From Ricinus communis (taxonomy: Eukaryota; Streptophyta; Magnoliopsida; Malpighiales; Euphorbiaceae), in NCBI RefSeq assembly GCF_019578655.1, contig NC_063265.1, positions 2,204,501-2,268,500 on the forward strand: a stretch of DNA of 64,000 nt. The letters are read 5' to 3'. This document shows positions 11,196 to 21,941 of the stretch, piece by piece (the stretch's first letter is position 1; every line of letters starts with the position of its first letter). The position numbers were made by a program, and so were the translations under genes. The notes beneath the pieces are model-generated. The model was given only the letters and a program-made list of their open reading frames with translations. It ran no database searches and was not told the DNA's origin.

Positions 11196-13313
11196 TTAGA
11201 CAGCCACCATATCAGTTGCTTTTCTAGATTCCAACCATGACTCAGCCGCAACCTTTGTGGTTAAGAACCAACCAACCTTATCAGTAGCCTCATGGAATGG
11301 AGCATTTAGTTCCTTCAGATGTGATTCAAACACATCGGCCAAACCTTTGTCTGAATATTTGTGCTTTCCATGCCCAGTATTGATTCCAAGCAATGGAGGA
11401 AGCTCATCTCCAGATTCTAGTGCTTTGGACAAGTCATTGATCCAGACATGTAACGCTGTCAAAGCAGCCCCTAAAGAGAGACTCTTTAGATGCAGAGACC
11501 ACTGGGTTGATGACCTGGACTGTATGTCTGCGTAAATTTCAAGTTTTATCCCCAGATCTAGTAACTCACATGCTCTTTCCAACAAATTGAGGTTGACACA
11601 AAGGTCGATTAAGCAATTGCAGTAAGCCTTCTTTACATCAGCACCAGTAGAATCAAAAAGTTCAGCAGCTTCCTTCTTAAAATTTGCTTCGGTGGCCGCA
11701 TCTGTTATCAGAAGTTTTACCACAAAACCAAGCTTCGTATTAGCTGTCTCAATACATTCGGCAAGCTTATCAAGTTCTTTCTTCGGTGTTTGAGTCAGCA
11801 CATTCAGGAGACACCCACAAAACCGCTCATCTGGAGTTATGCCTGATTCTAGAAGTTGGTTAAATGTCCTCACAACGTCATCAGTACGCTGGGCTTTCCC
11901 ATAGCACTGGATAAGTGATGTCGAAACAAACAAATTAGTCTCAAAGCCAGCTTTCAACATCTCATTCAACATGTTCTCAGCCTCAGACACTTCTCCACTA
12001 CATGAAAATATGGTAATCATAGATGAGAAAGTCCAACTATCAGGATTTGTCCCAGAACTCTCCATATCCTCAAATATCTCAACAGCTTCACTCACATAGC
12101 CAAGATCAGCACACATGGCCAATATGGTATTATAAAGAACAGCATTCAACTCCAATCTTTTTTCCTTCATCTCTCTATACACAATAAGAGCATCTTCACC
12201 ATATCGAGCTCTACCATAAGCACGCAGAAGAGCAGCATAAGTAACATAACTTGGAGTAAAACCATTGTCAATCATTTCTTTGTAGATTTTCTTTGCCTGC
12301 CAAGGCCTCTTGGCTCTCCCCATAGCATCTAACAAAGTGTTATATGTAACCAAATTAGGCTTAGCACCTAAGGCCTTCATTTCTTCATAAACATTCAAGC
12401 AGCCATCAAAGTTCCGCGAAATCCTATAAATCTTAATCAAAGTCGAAAACGTCACAGCATCAATACGCCATCTCTCTGTTCTAGCTCGGTCGTACAAGTT
12501 CAAAGCCATTTCAACGTTACCAGCTCGGCCATAGCAATCAATCATAGCGGCATAGGTAACATCATCAGGATTAACTCCAAAATTTGACATCTTCTCGAAC
12601 CATTCAACAGCCTTATTTGGCATATTAGACAACCTAGCACAACTAATTATAGTCGAAAATGTAGCATTATCAGGCTTAACACCTCTCTCAAGCATTTCAT
12701 CAAACAGCTTCTCTGCTCTATCCAAATCCCTACATTTTCTAAAAACTTTTATAGTAACATTGTAAAGAATAACTTCTTTATCAAACTTTAATCTCTCTAG
12801 AAAATACTTAAGAGCAAGCAATGCTGTTTCTGCGTTAGACATGTTATTGATTACAACAACAGCATCTTGATTCAATATCTTATCGCCTAAACCATCCAAA
12901 ACACTACAAACATCTTCTTCAATTGGGTTACATGAATTTAAAGACTCGGATACTTTAAGAAGAAAAGCATACCTAGCATCATAAGATTTTTCCTTAAGCT
13001 GTGAAGCTCTAGGGCTTTTGGGATTGACCCAGATGTAGGATTTTGAAGAGGAACCTTTTTTGCCATCTGGGTATTGGAGATTTGCATGTTCTTGTTGTGT
13101 GGGTTCTTGTGTAATTGGGTCTTGCAAAGAGACATGGGTGATATGAAGAGATGCTCTTCTTGATAGAAATGGAACAGTGGTTACTCTAAAGTTTCTTGGA
13201 TTATGTGGTTCTCTTAAGGAAGAAGAAGAAGAAGAAGAAGAAGAAGAAGAAGAGAGGGAATTGCAGAGAGGTTGAAAAAGAGAGGATGGAGAAGAGCAGA
13301 GATTATATGCCAT
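11196..13313 (-). CDS. SVR7: Chloroplast PPR-SMR protein, SVR7/P67-like (At4g16390 type)
   Basis: An intronless 705-residue protein. The N terminus (about residues 1-60) is Ser-rich with a 12-Ser run, lacks acidic residues for the first 34 positions, and looks like a chloroplast transit peptide. A linker with the family motif YIWVNPKSPRASQL follows (about 93-106). Nine P-type pentatricopeptide repeats of 35 residues run from about 181 to 495, ending in motifs such as GVKPD, GVNPD, GAKPN and GITPD. The C terminus carries an SMR domain with WSLHLKSLSLGAALTALHVW and the loop LLGINTGHGKHK. PPR repeats bind RNA one base per repeat. Arabidopsis SVR7 is needed for translation and accumulation of plastid ATP synthase mRNAs, and its loss suppresses var2 variegation. 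Length agrees with SVR7 (about 700) and no breaks were seen. The gene symbol is by similarity of architecture and sequence; a close paralogue cannot be excluded. Confidence 0.9.
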   Translation of the reverse strand: MAYNLCSSPSSLFQPLCNSLSSSSSSSSSSSSLREPHNPRNFRVTTVPFLSRRASLHITHVSLQDPITQEPTQQEHANLQYPDGKKGSSSKSYIWVNPKSPRASQLKEKSYDARYAFLLKVSESLNSCNPIEEDVCSVLDGLGDKILNQDAVVVINNMSNAETALLALKYFLERLKFDKEVILYNVTIKVFRKCRDLDRAEKLFDEMLERGVKPDNATFSTIISCARLSNMPNKAVEWFEKMSNFGVNPDDVTYAAMIDCYGRAGNVEMALNLYDRARTERWRIDAVTFSTLIKIYRISRNFDGCLNVYEEMKALGAKPNLVTYNTLLDAMGRAKRPWQAKKIYKEMIDNGFTPSYVTYAALLRAYGRARYGEDALIVYREMKEKRLELNAVLYNTILAMCADLGYVSEAVEIFEDMESSGTNPDSWTFSSMITIFSCSGEVSEAENMLNEMLKAGFETNLFVSTSLIQCYGKAQRTDDVVRTFNQLLESGITPDERFCGCLLNVLTQTPKKELDKLAECIETANTKLGFVVKLLITDAATEANFKKEAAELFDSTGADVKKAYCNCLIDLCVNLNLLERACELLDLGIKLEIYADIQSRSSTQWSLHLKSLSLGAALTALHVWINDLSKALESGDELPPLLGINTGHGKHKYSDKGLADVFESHLKELNAPFHEATDKVGWFLTTKVAAESWLESRKATDMVAV
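13217..13253. repeat. (GAA)n trinucleotide repeat encoding poly-Ser
   Basis: An imperfect GAA run on the plus strand which, read on the minus strand, encodes the Ser run in the transit peptide of the PPR protein. Slippage would change the peptide length without a frameshift. Confidence 0.9.
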
Positions 13314-13349
13314 CTCTGTCCCTCACTCTTCCTCTGTTTGTTGCTGTAT

Positions 13350-13383
13350 AAGATTTTGATTTTGATTTTGGTTTTGGTTTTGG
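13350..13383 (-). repeat. TTTTGA/TTTTGG hexamer array in the PPR 5' leader
   Basis: Tandem TTTTGATTTTGG-type hexamers sit 40-70 bases upstream of the PPR start codon, in its probable 5' UTR or core promoter. Short variable array; function unknown. Confidence 0.7.
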
Positions 13384-13807
13384 AGACCGAAGATGGAGGG
13401 ACCTTATCACATTTAAACAAAATAAAAAATCTTTCCATGTTATCTTTCAATTGTACCCTATTAACCTTTTTTGGGGCAGTGCTTTGGTAATATGGGTTTG
13501 TAAAAATAGATGCAATATTACTTTCTGTTGCAAGAAATTTAGCCCAAAACGAAAATGAGCATCTTTATATCTTAGTCGAGTTTGGACTTGAGACTCGGGA
13601 GAACATGCAATTTATCTGCTGACTAGATAGCTAACTAGCTAAGCTAGGGCCTTTAGGACCGGATAGTTAACTAGCTAAGCTAGAGCCTTTTAGCAAACTC
13701 TCCTCCTGCATAGTAGATTGGGTTAGCATTTCTCCATCTCAAATGTCAATAGAAGACTTTGGTGTACTCCAACTTCCGTGGGGTAGTTGAGTTATGAGTA
13801 AATATTG
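13384..13807. other. PPR promoter and spacer with a short duplication
   Basis: Upstream region of the minus-strand PPR gene. It contains two near-identical copies of TAACTAGCTAAGCTAG plus flanks at about 13631-13650 and 13669-13688, a tandem duplication of about 38 bases. No coding potential. Confidence 0.55.
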
Positions 13808-14395
13808 GCACCCAATTAAAAAATAAAATAAAGTTCAATTTTTCCAAATCTGTGGATTTTTTAGTCTAAAATGTATATATTTAGCTCAAATTAACTCTAT
13901 TTAAAAAAAAAAGAGTGAATATCTTGAAATAAAAAATAATTAATTTTCTTATAATTTTAATACAATTAATATAATTAAATAATAAGTAGTTATTACCACC
14001 ATTATTTTTGTTAAAATTATTTTTACTTTCACTATCCTCGGCACTACTACTATCGTAAACGTTTTCTTCACCGTTTTTTATTAGAGAAAAAACAATAAGA
14101 ACACTGAAAAGTAGTAATATTTATTTTTTTATTATGTTTATTTTTAAAATAACAATATATTTTTTTAATTTAATTTAAAAATTGATATTTTTATTGTGTA
14201 CATTCTCTTTCTAGAGAATGTATAACTTACTATCTCATTCTTTAAAAAAATGACTAATTTGAGCTAAATATGTAAAGATTTGAGTTGAAATGTCCATAAA
14301 TTTAGAAAATGGCTAAATTGAACCCAATTAATGAAGTCAATGGTCAAATTGGACTTTATTCCTAAATTAATTGCCTTCGGAAGTTTAATATTTTA
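13808..14395. mobile_element. MITE-like foldback element, copy 1
   Basis: About 590 bases, A+T-rich, non-coding. The left end (CACCCAATT ... AAATCTGTGGATTTTTTAG ... TTTAGCTCAAATTAA) is an imperfect inverted copy of the right end (TTGAGCTAAATATG ... CCATAAATTTAGAAAATGGC ... AACCCAATTAATG), giving long terminal inverted repeats of about 100 bases. A second copy in the same orientation follows directly. The family cannot be named by eye; long inverted ends suggest a Mutator-like or foldback MITE. Confidence 0.6.
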
Positions 14396-15000
14396 GTGGA
14401 ATAAAATTTAATTTAGCCACTAATCTTGTCACCCAATTTCAATTGAGTCATTTTCTAAATTTGTAGATTTTATAGCTCAAATATTTATATAGTTTGACTC
14501 AAATTAATTCTAGTTTAAAAAAAAAGAGTATCTTGAAAATAAAAAATAATTAAAAATTCATAATAATATTTAAAAATTATTTTATAATTTTAATATAATT
14601 AGTATAATTAACAATAAGTAATTATTACCATCATTGTTCTTACTGAAACTGCTCTTACCTCCATTTCCATTGGCACCACCACCACTATAACTATTTCGTT
14701 CATCGTCATTATAAAGAAAAAAATATTAAGAATATTGAAAAGTAGCAATATCTATTTCTTATTATATATTTTAATTTAAATAATTTAATTTAATGAAAAA
14801 ATTAATATCTTTTATTTTTATCCACTCTATTTTTAGAGAGAGTGCAACTCATTTTCTTATTTTTGTAAAAATATAGAATTAATTTGAGCTAAATATATAA
14901 AAGTTTGGAGTAAAATATCCATAAATTTTAAAAATTACTAACTGAATCTAAACAATAAAGTCAGTAGCCAAGTTGGACTTTATTCTACTTAGCCCCTTAA
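14396..15000. mobile_element. MITE-like foldback element, copy 2 (tandem)
   Basis: A tandem, same-orientation relative of the element to its left. Shared internal landmarks in the same order include AAAAAAAAAGAGT, ATCTTGAAA, TAATTAT-TACCA-CAT, a CAC-rich centre, and GAAAAGTAG-AATAT. The left inverted end starts near TAATTTAGCCACTAAT and the right end closes near AAGTTGGACTTTATT. Non-coding. Copies differ by many substitutions and indels, so the duplication is old. Confidence 0.6.
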
Positions 15001-16121
15001 CTAAACATGTATTTCTATTGAGCTCTTAAGTCAATTCACTAAACCCTTTTCTAATAGAAGATTTAACTATAATTGAAGGGTTTTAATAGACATCTACGTC
15101 AATTGAGTCAATTCCCATGTATAATAATTTTTTACCACATGGATGCTAACTTGAGACCCATAGAGAAAGAAAATAATATAACAAATTGAACAATATCTAA
15201 GAGGAGGAGTTTGTATATCATTTAAAATAGGAATAAGATTTCAATAGGCTAAACTTGTCAAGTAGGGCTAAATAAATATTTTTTGATCTTTTTGACCAAT
15301 TTAACACACAACTTATCACTTTTGGCTCATTTAACCCCTCTTGTAGGGAGAGACACGTGTGAAAAATACGCTATTTGAATTAATAAAAATTATTTTAAAT
15401 ATTTTAAAAATAATCATAACACATAACCGATTATGAGAAAAGTATAAACACACCATCATCTCTATGTATGAGAAAAAAATCAAGAATTATTAGTATTTAC
15501 TTCTCTTAAAAATTATTCTCTGAGACAAATAAGTTCTACTTCTCATTTTCTCCATTTTCTTAAAAAGAAAAAAACCTTAGCATAAAAAGAATACATATAA
15601 AATCAAATGAAGAACAATAACCTATAAAGAAAACACTTAAAATAATAAATCACTAAGTTTTAAGATTCAAAATTTAAAAAGAAGAAAGTAATGGTGATTA
15701 TAGCAAAAGATGAAAGAAGAAATTGTTTATCCAATTTATGAAATTTCTTTCTTCTATAAACAAGTCTTAACGGAAAAAATTCAACAAATATGTTGGTTGC
15801 AAACGATTGTTATTACTTTTACCGGAAAACTTGAGACTGAAAAAGGTGACTTAGAAAGACACAAATGAAACTAATGGAGTGATATGTAAAACATACAATT
15901 GGAAGCAAAGGATTTTTTGGGATTTGCCATATTAGAGCTCCAATATGATTCGACACAATCTGAATATCATGCACATAAAAAAATTCGATAATTTATTAAA
16001 TACTGTGGTAAAAATTGATAGGAGAACTAGGGACACATCTAAATTTTGTGATGAGCTAAATTGTTAGTCTAGTGATTTTTTATATATTTAAAGTCTCTAT
16101 TAATGATCTCGACACTCAAAC
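15001..16121. other. A+T-rich spacer with possible MITE fragments
   Basis: No coding potential. Around 15000-15360 there are phrases such as AAGTCAATTCACTAAACCC and GGCTCATTTAACCCC that resemble ends of the foldback family just to the left, so fragments of related elements are likely. The remainder to the copia LTR at 16122 is featureless to me. Confidence 0.4.
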
Positions 16122-16988
16122 TGAGTTTTGATCTAATGAACTTTCAACTGTTGTTTGTGTAGCATAGATCAAAGCTTAAAACCCAAGTCTATCTGAAAAT
16201 CACGATCGCACCCTCTAAGACGCAACTATGAAAAGCTTAAGTTTGTGGACGGATGTTATTGAAGACTTGAGGATGGAAAATCGTGACCACAAAAATGAGG
16301 ACTTCTGATGTGATGTAGAGACTAATCGGTTCCTAAAGCTGAAAATTGCGACCACACACATGGAAAGCACAACCGCAAAATTCATAAATGTTATGACCAT
16401 TACAAATTGGTAACAGTTACTTTTGGAGCAGCTAATGTCTCCATGCCATGTCATATAGTTGTTGGAGGCTTTTTAAGATTCATGACTGCAATTTGCACTC
16501 TGACAATGTATTTAATACACTGTCTTAAAGAAAAAGTTGGTGAGATTTTTAGGGTTAATGAGTAACGGATCCTTAAGGTTGGTAATCTATAAAAACCACC
16601 CAAAAAAACCTTTAGTGGTTTATCAACAACCTCCCAAAGCTTATACCTATTATGCATTAATTCTTCTTTCTTCTTGCAACCAATTTTAACAATCTTTGGT
16701 TGTTGTAAGAGCTTGAATGTTCTAGTGAGATTTGAGTGTTATCCTAAACACTTAGGATTGGGTTTGAGAGTTGTAAAAATCTTACAAGGGTTACGTGTGA
16801 GCAATAAAAAATAAGTGTAAAAGGTTTTTTTATGAGCCCTATAAATTCTTTGTTAATAATCAAACCGCTATAAATTCTTTGTATTCCTTCTTCTTTATCC
16901 TTCTTCCCTCTATCATTAGATTTTTATTTCCTAACCTTTTTACAGTTCATCAATTCAATCCCTCCTTTTTGGTTCATAGGGAAAAATA
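16122..16988 (+). repeat. 5' LTR of the SIRE-like element
   Basis: It begins TGAGTTTTGATCTAATGAAC and ends just before the primer binding site. It aligns along its length with 19996-20856. Relative to the 3' LTR it has lost about 110 bases near 16830, while the 3' LTR lacks a segment matching about 16530-16655 here. Confidence 0.8.
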
Positions 16989-16990
16989 AG

Positions 16991-17001
16991 TGGTATCAGA
17001 G
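16991..17001 (+). other. Primer binding site (initiator Met-tRNA)
   Basis: TGGTATCAGAG two bases after the LTR end matches the 3' end complement of plant initiator Met-tRNA, the standard copia primer. Confidence 0.85.
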
Positions 17002-17047
17002 TAAAGACTCTTTATCAAGCTTAAATGCAAAGAGTTAAGAGATCAAG

Positions 17048-18800
17048 ATGGCCAATGAAGGAATATACCACCTTGTACCATACTTTGATGGGTCTGATTA
17101 ATCCTATTAAAGGTATAAAATGGAGATTTACTTTGATAGTGACATAGTGGATGTATAGAATTTGTGTTAGAAATAAATGAAGACCGCCAATCAAATAAAA
17201 AGATAGTATGGACATAGAAGAGCAAATGGCAAAAATAAAAGAGCTATGATCATCATCCTTAATTCACTCTCTAAAGAGGAATGTAAAAGATTTCAACACC
17301 TCCCTACTACCTATAAGATTTGGAAGACTTTGGAGAACTACCATGAGGGTACCAAGCAAGTCAAATCCAAGAAAATCCAACTCTTAGTGATAGAGTATAA
17401 GCTCTTCAAGATGAAGCTAAATGTGAGCATCACTGGCATGAACAATTAGCTTTTCACCATTATCAACAATTTAAGAAAGTTGGGTAAGCACTATGAACTT
17501 GTTGACGTCAACAATAAGATCCTCAAAGCTCTACCACTTAAGGACTATGATTCAAGGCTGGCAAGTATTGAAGAAGCTAATGAGGACTTGGGAAAGGTGT
17601 CAAAAGATGAGCTTTTTGGCAAACTCCTTACCTATGAGATGGCTTTTACGAAAGAGGAAGAGCAAGAAAAGGAAAAGCAATCAAGAAGAAAGCCATTGGC
17701 TTTCAAGTGCCTCTACAAAGCAATAAGAGAGCGAAAGCTCTAGTGCATCCGAGTCTATTAAAGATGAGGATGAAGAGCTAGCCAAGCTTTTATAGAGATT
17801 TAAGAAAATAATGAAGAATAGAAAGAGGGAGAAGAGACCCTTCAAGAAGTCATCTTCCAACTCCAACTCCAATTCAAGCTTCAAGGAAAGTAAGGAGAAG
17901 AAAAATGATCTTACTTGCTATAGGTGTAGGAAGCAAGGGCACGTCAAGGGCAATTAATTTAAGAGTAGAAATAAGAAGTTTAAGAAGGAGAATGAGAAAA
18001 GAAAAGCTTTCAAAGCTACATAAGATGGCTCTTTATCAAGTGAAGATGAAGATAACGAAGTGGTCAACCTATGTTTCATGGCATAAGAGGATGACTCTAA
18101 TAAGGTATGTTCCACATCCCACTCTTATGATGATATTGATTATGAAAATGACATGCATTGTATGAATGATGATGAATTACTTGAAGCTATGAATTTAAAA
18201 TGCAAAAAAAATCATTTTAAAATAAAGATTTATAAAGACAAATGCTTTAAGTTTGAGGAAGATTTAAATAAGCTTCAAAAATAAATTTCTTTATTAACTC
18301 CTCCAAATGATAACCTAAAGAAATTCTTGAATGAGCTGTCATCTCAAACCACTTCTTTAAAATCCCTTCTAAAAGAGAATGATTCTTTAAAAGTGGGAGG
18401 TTGAGAAGTTAAGAAGCTCCATTTCAAAATCTTATAAGGAAAAGGAAGCCTTGGATACTCTAACTCTATCTCAGAGGCATCATTTGATCAAATATGGGTT
18501 ATGCTTCAATGGTGCATCTTCATCTACTTCATCTCTTTCCATATCTAAATTTGTTAAGGCCTCAACACCATAAACCTCTTCAATTGAGGGTGTTGATAGG
18601 AAGGCTAAGGCGCATACTAAAGCCCTAACTCTTAAAAAGGAGAAAAGAGCTTCACATGTTCCAAAGGCTAAGCTTAAAGGAACTAATCATGCATATATGT
18701 ACAAAAAGCATGCATATAACCACACACCTAAAACATGTACTTGCATGCATAATAAAGTTAAAGGTGTCTTATGACCTAAATCTTAAGAAAAGAGGCATGT
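17048..18800 (+). pseudogene. Degenerate gag of the SIRE-like element
   Basis: Starts ATGGCCAATGAAGG (MANEGIYHLVPYFDG, then a stop). Further pieces in order: LSKEECKRFQHLPTTYKIWK and EGTKQVKSKKIQLL (17246-17449), ILKALPLKDYDSRLASIEEA (17480-17743), and a zinc knuckle CYRCRKQGHVKGN at 17916-17954, whose fourth ligand (Cys) is now a TAA stop. Downstream lies the acidic linker and MNLKCKKN-type tail typical of SIRE gag. At least two frameshifts and many stops; not translatable. Confidence 0.8.
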
Positions 18801-19995
18801 GAACAAAAAGAAGCTCAAACCTAATGTTCAATGTCACTATTATATGAAGTTTGGGCACATAAATATTTTTTGCTATATTAGAAAGACAAATATTCAATGA
18901 AGATAGACTTACATGACTAATCCTCAAGGACCCAAAATGGTTTGAGTACTTGAAAGAAAAGACACTTAATTTTACTCTTGTAGGTATGCTTCGTGTCAAG
19001 CTTGAAAGAGAATGATTAGCATGTGGATAGTAGATGCATAAGGCATATGACCAGAAATGCCAACATCTTTTTATATTTAAAGAGGTAACTTTTAAAAATA
19101 ATGCCAAGGGTAAGATTGTAGGCATTGGTTCCATTAGTAAGAAAGACTCATCTCATTGATAATGTTCTATTGGTTGATGGTGTAAAGCATAACCAAATGA
19201 GTGTAGGTTAATTATATGATAAGGGTAACAAAGTCACCTTTGACTCTAAGGGTTGCCAAGTCACTTTCTTAGGTTGTGATAAAGAAATCTTTTGAGGAGA
19301 AAGGTTTGACAATATCTACAAAATTAACTTACATAAAATTGCTAATGAATCTTTTAAGTGTCTTGTGTCTCTTAGTGAAGAATCTTAGTTATGGCATAGA
19401 AGGCTTGGACATGCAAACATGGAACTCCTTCATAATCTAAAGAAGGATGACTTTGTAGTTGGATTGCCAAATGTGAAATTCATAAAGGACATGGACTTGT
19501 GCACCTTACAAAATGGGGAAGCAACACAAAGCATCATTGAAAGCCAAAAACATAGTAAGTACTTCTAGACCTCTTCAACTAAATGACATGAATTTGTTTG
19601 GTCCTACTAGAGTTACTAGTTTAGGAGAAAATAATTATGCATATGTCCTTATAGATGACTACTCTAGATTTACTTGAGTTAGTTTCCTAGCTCATAAGAA
19701 TGATACATTTGAAGCTTTTAAAAGTTTTGCAAGAAAAGTTCAAAATGAAAAAGATTTTTGCATTTCTAAAGTAAGAAATGATAATGGAAAAGAGTTTGAA
19801 AATATTTCATTTGAATCTTATTGTGATGAAAATAAAAATTTTCATGATTTTTCATCCCCTAGAACACCATAATAAAATGGTGTTGTAGAGAGGAAAAATA
19901 GAATTCTTGTAAAGATGCTAAAACTATGGTCAATGAGTATAGTTTACCTATATACTTTTGGACCGAAGCTGTCAATACATCTTGTTATATCAAAT
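18801..19995 (+). pseudogene. Degenerate protease/integrase of the SIRE-like element
   Basis: Recognisable pieces: MWIVDA at 19020 (the WIVDSG protease motif broken by a stop), LIDNVLLVDGVKHNQMSVG, the integrase zinc region LWHRRLGHANMELLHNLKK (19387-19443), and the catalytic core VLIDDYSRFT followed by VRNDNGKEFENISFESYCDE (19640-19830) and VVERKNRIL. The reading ends in NTSCYIK, where the 3' LTR begins. No reverse transcriptase follows. Confidence 0.8.
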
Positions 19996-20856
19996 TGAGT
20001 CTTGATCTAATGAACTTTCGAGTATCGTTTGTGTAGCATAAATCAAAATTCAAAACCTAAGTCTATCTAAAAGTCGCGACTACACCCTCCAAGGTACAAC
20101 TGTGAAAAGTTTAAGTTTTGGACAAAAGCTATTAAAGACTTGAGGATGTAGAATCGCTACTGTACGCTGAAAGGCATGACAAAAGAAACGAGGACTTCTA
20201 AGGCAGAGACTAATGGGTTTCTAAAGTTGAGAATCAAGACCGCACCCATAAAAGGCACGATCGCAAAATTCATGAAACATTGTGACTATTACAAACCGTC
20301 AATGGTTACATTTGAAGCAGCCAATGTCTCTATGCTATGTCAGATAACCATTGGAGGCTTTTCAAGATTTGCGACTATGATGCAAGTTGCGCGACTATGA
20401 TTTGCATTGTCTTAAAGCAATGTTGGTAAAATGCTTCTTTCTTCTTGCAATCAATTTTAGAAATCTTTAGTTGTTGTAAGAGCTTGAATGCTCTAGTGAA
20501 GTTTAAGTGTTAGCCTAAATACTTGGGATTTAGTTTGAGAGTTAGCCTAGGTAAAACTCTTGTAAGGATTGTGTGTGATCCATAAAACACAAGTGTAAAA
20601 GGCCTGGTGTGAGCCTTAAACACTAGGTTTGGAGTGAGCTTATGAAATCTCCATTGTAATTAATTGAAAGTATAGTGAATATTTAATTGGAGATTAGAGA
20701 GTGGATGTATGGTTGGTTAATACCTGAACCACTATAAATCTTTGTGTTCCTTCTTTTATATCCTTCTTCCGTCTATCATCAAATTTTTATTTCCCAACCT
20801 TTCTACAATTCACCAATTCAACCCCCTAAAAACTTTTTGGTTCATAAGGGAAAACA
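19996..20856 (+). repeat. 3' LTR of the SIRE-like element
   Basis: Begins TGAGTCTTGATCTAATGAAC and ends GGGAAAACA; aligned with the 5' LTR with substitutions and reciprocal indels, implying an old insertion. The open frame 20176-20400 lies inside it and is not a gene. Confidence 0.8.
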
Positions 20857-20879
20857 TAAATAATTATTATCGGCACCTT

Positions 20880-21941
20880 GAATTGAAACATGATGCTACA
20901 AGAAAGTAACCAAAAGTAAGTTACATGTTTGACAAGCAGACAAACAAAGTATTATGTGAGTGGGTCAAGAGTTTGAGGTTTTCTGATGGGTAAGTGTCCA
21001 AAATGGCCAGACATGTTGACATGAGGAAGTTGAATTTGTTTGGAATGAAAAGCCATGAACATCATGTATTTGTGCAGAGGTTAATTCCAATTGCATACTG
21101 TGAATTACTCCCGACAAATGTATTGAAGGCCCTTACAAAATTGAGTTTGTCCTATAAATTACTCAGTGTTAATGTCATTAAAATTGATGATATGATCCGA
21201 TTGTAGAGAGACATTCTTATTTTTCTCCGTAAGCTTGAATGTATATTACTTCCAAGTTTCTTTGATCTATGGAACATTTACTAGTCCATTTGGCTTATGA
21301 TGTAAGGGTTGTTGGTCCAGTTTCAATACAAGTGGATATATTGTTTAAGAGGTAAACAACACTAAGTGTTATATTTATACTAAATGATTAAGTTGTAATG
21401 CAAATTAAATGCATGTATCATTCCAATGTCGTAGGTACCTTCAAAAGTTTAAAAACAATGTTACAAATAAAGCAAAGGTGAAAGGGTCAATATGCAATGC
21501 TTACTTAGTTGAAAAAGCATCATCATTTTGTTCATACTAATTTGAGGAACATGTGAGTACAAAGTATAGAAATATGTCTAAAATGATGATGGGCACGTAG
21601 TTGTTGTAGAAGAATAAGAGAGAAATCTATTTATACCCACGCATTCTCTAGGGTGAAATTAAGGTGCCTGACGGATGAAGAGTATAAAGCAACTTGCAGC
21701 CACATTTTACTTAATTGCTCTCAGGTTAAACCATATATTGAGTAAGTTTCTACTTATGACTATGAATTTCTATAAGTTAAGTTTCTTTTTTATGTACAAC
21801 TTTTCTGAATGTATTTCTATTCTAAATATAAAGTGTGTATGTTGAAAATTTAAAACAAAATCAACCAAACATTCCCAATCATGGTGTTGATGCTAAACTT
21901 GAAAGTGATTTTGCAGATTGGTTCAAAAAATATGTAAGTAT
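20880..21941 (+). pseudogene. CACTA (En/Spm) transposase TNP2-type remnant, DUF4218 part
   Basis: Across frames one can read SKMARHVDMRKLNLFGMKSH, then EHHVFVQRLIPIAYCELLP, CNAYLVEKASSFCSY, CLTDEEYKATCSHILLNCSQ and SDFADWFKKYV. This is the order seen in the C-terminal half of plant CACTA transposases (KSHDCHVFMQRL, then DEEYKAAHLYVLLNC, then WF). Many stops and frameshifts. The N-terminal transposase part is absent and the right side is cut by an LTR at 21942. It probably represents host DNA into which later elements jumped. Confidence 0.8.

Larger units (their letters stand above)
16122..20856 (+). mobile_element. Decayed SIRE/Maximus-like Ty1-copia retrotransposon, RT and RNase H missing
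   Basis: Two LTR-like segments (16122-16988 and 19996-20856) flank a 3.0-kb interior with primer binding site, gag, and protease/integrase remnants in copia order. The gag shares the pattern of SIRE/Maximus gag (ANEG..., EGT-KQVK, AFTKEEEQ, a run of acidic residues, long tail). The interior jumps from the integrase core (CYIK) straight into the 3' LTR, so the reverse transcriptase and RNase H regions, normally over 2 kb, are gone. Many stops and frameshifts. No matching target duplication was found at these boundaries (CAAAC and TAAAT). Confidence 0.85.

Noticed and set aside
16991..17001. tRNA-like match
   Set aside because: Only the primer-site complement of Met-tRNA; no cloverleaf. No tRNA or rRNA gene was found in the window.
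20176..20400. 74-codon frame
   Set aside because: Lies within the 3' LTR of the SIRE-like element; the 5' LTR has no matching frame.
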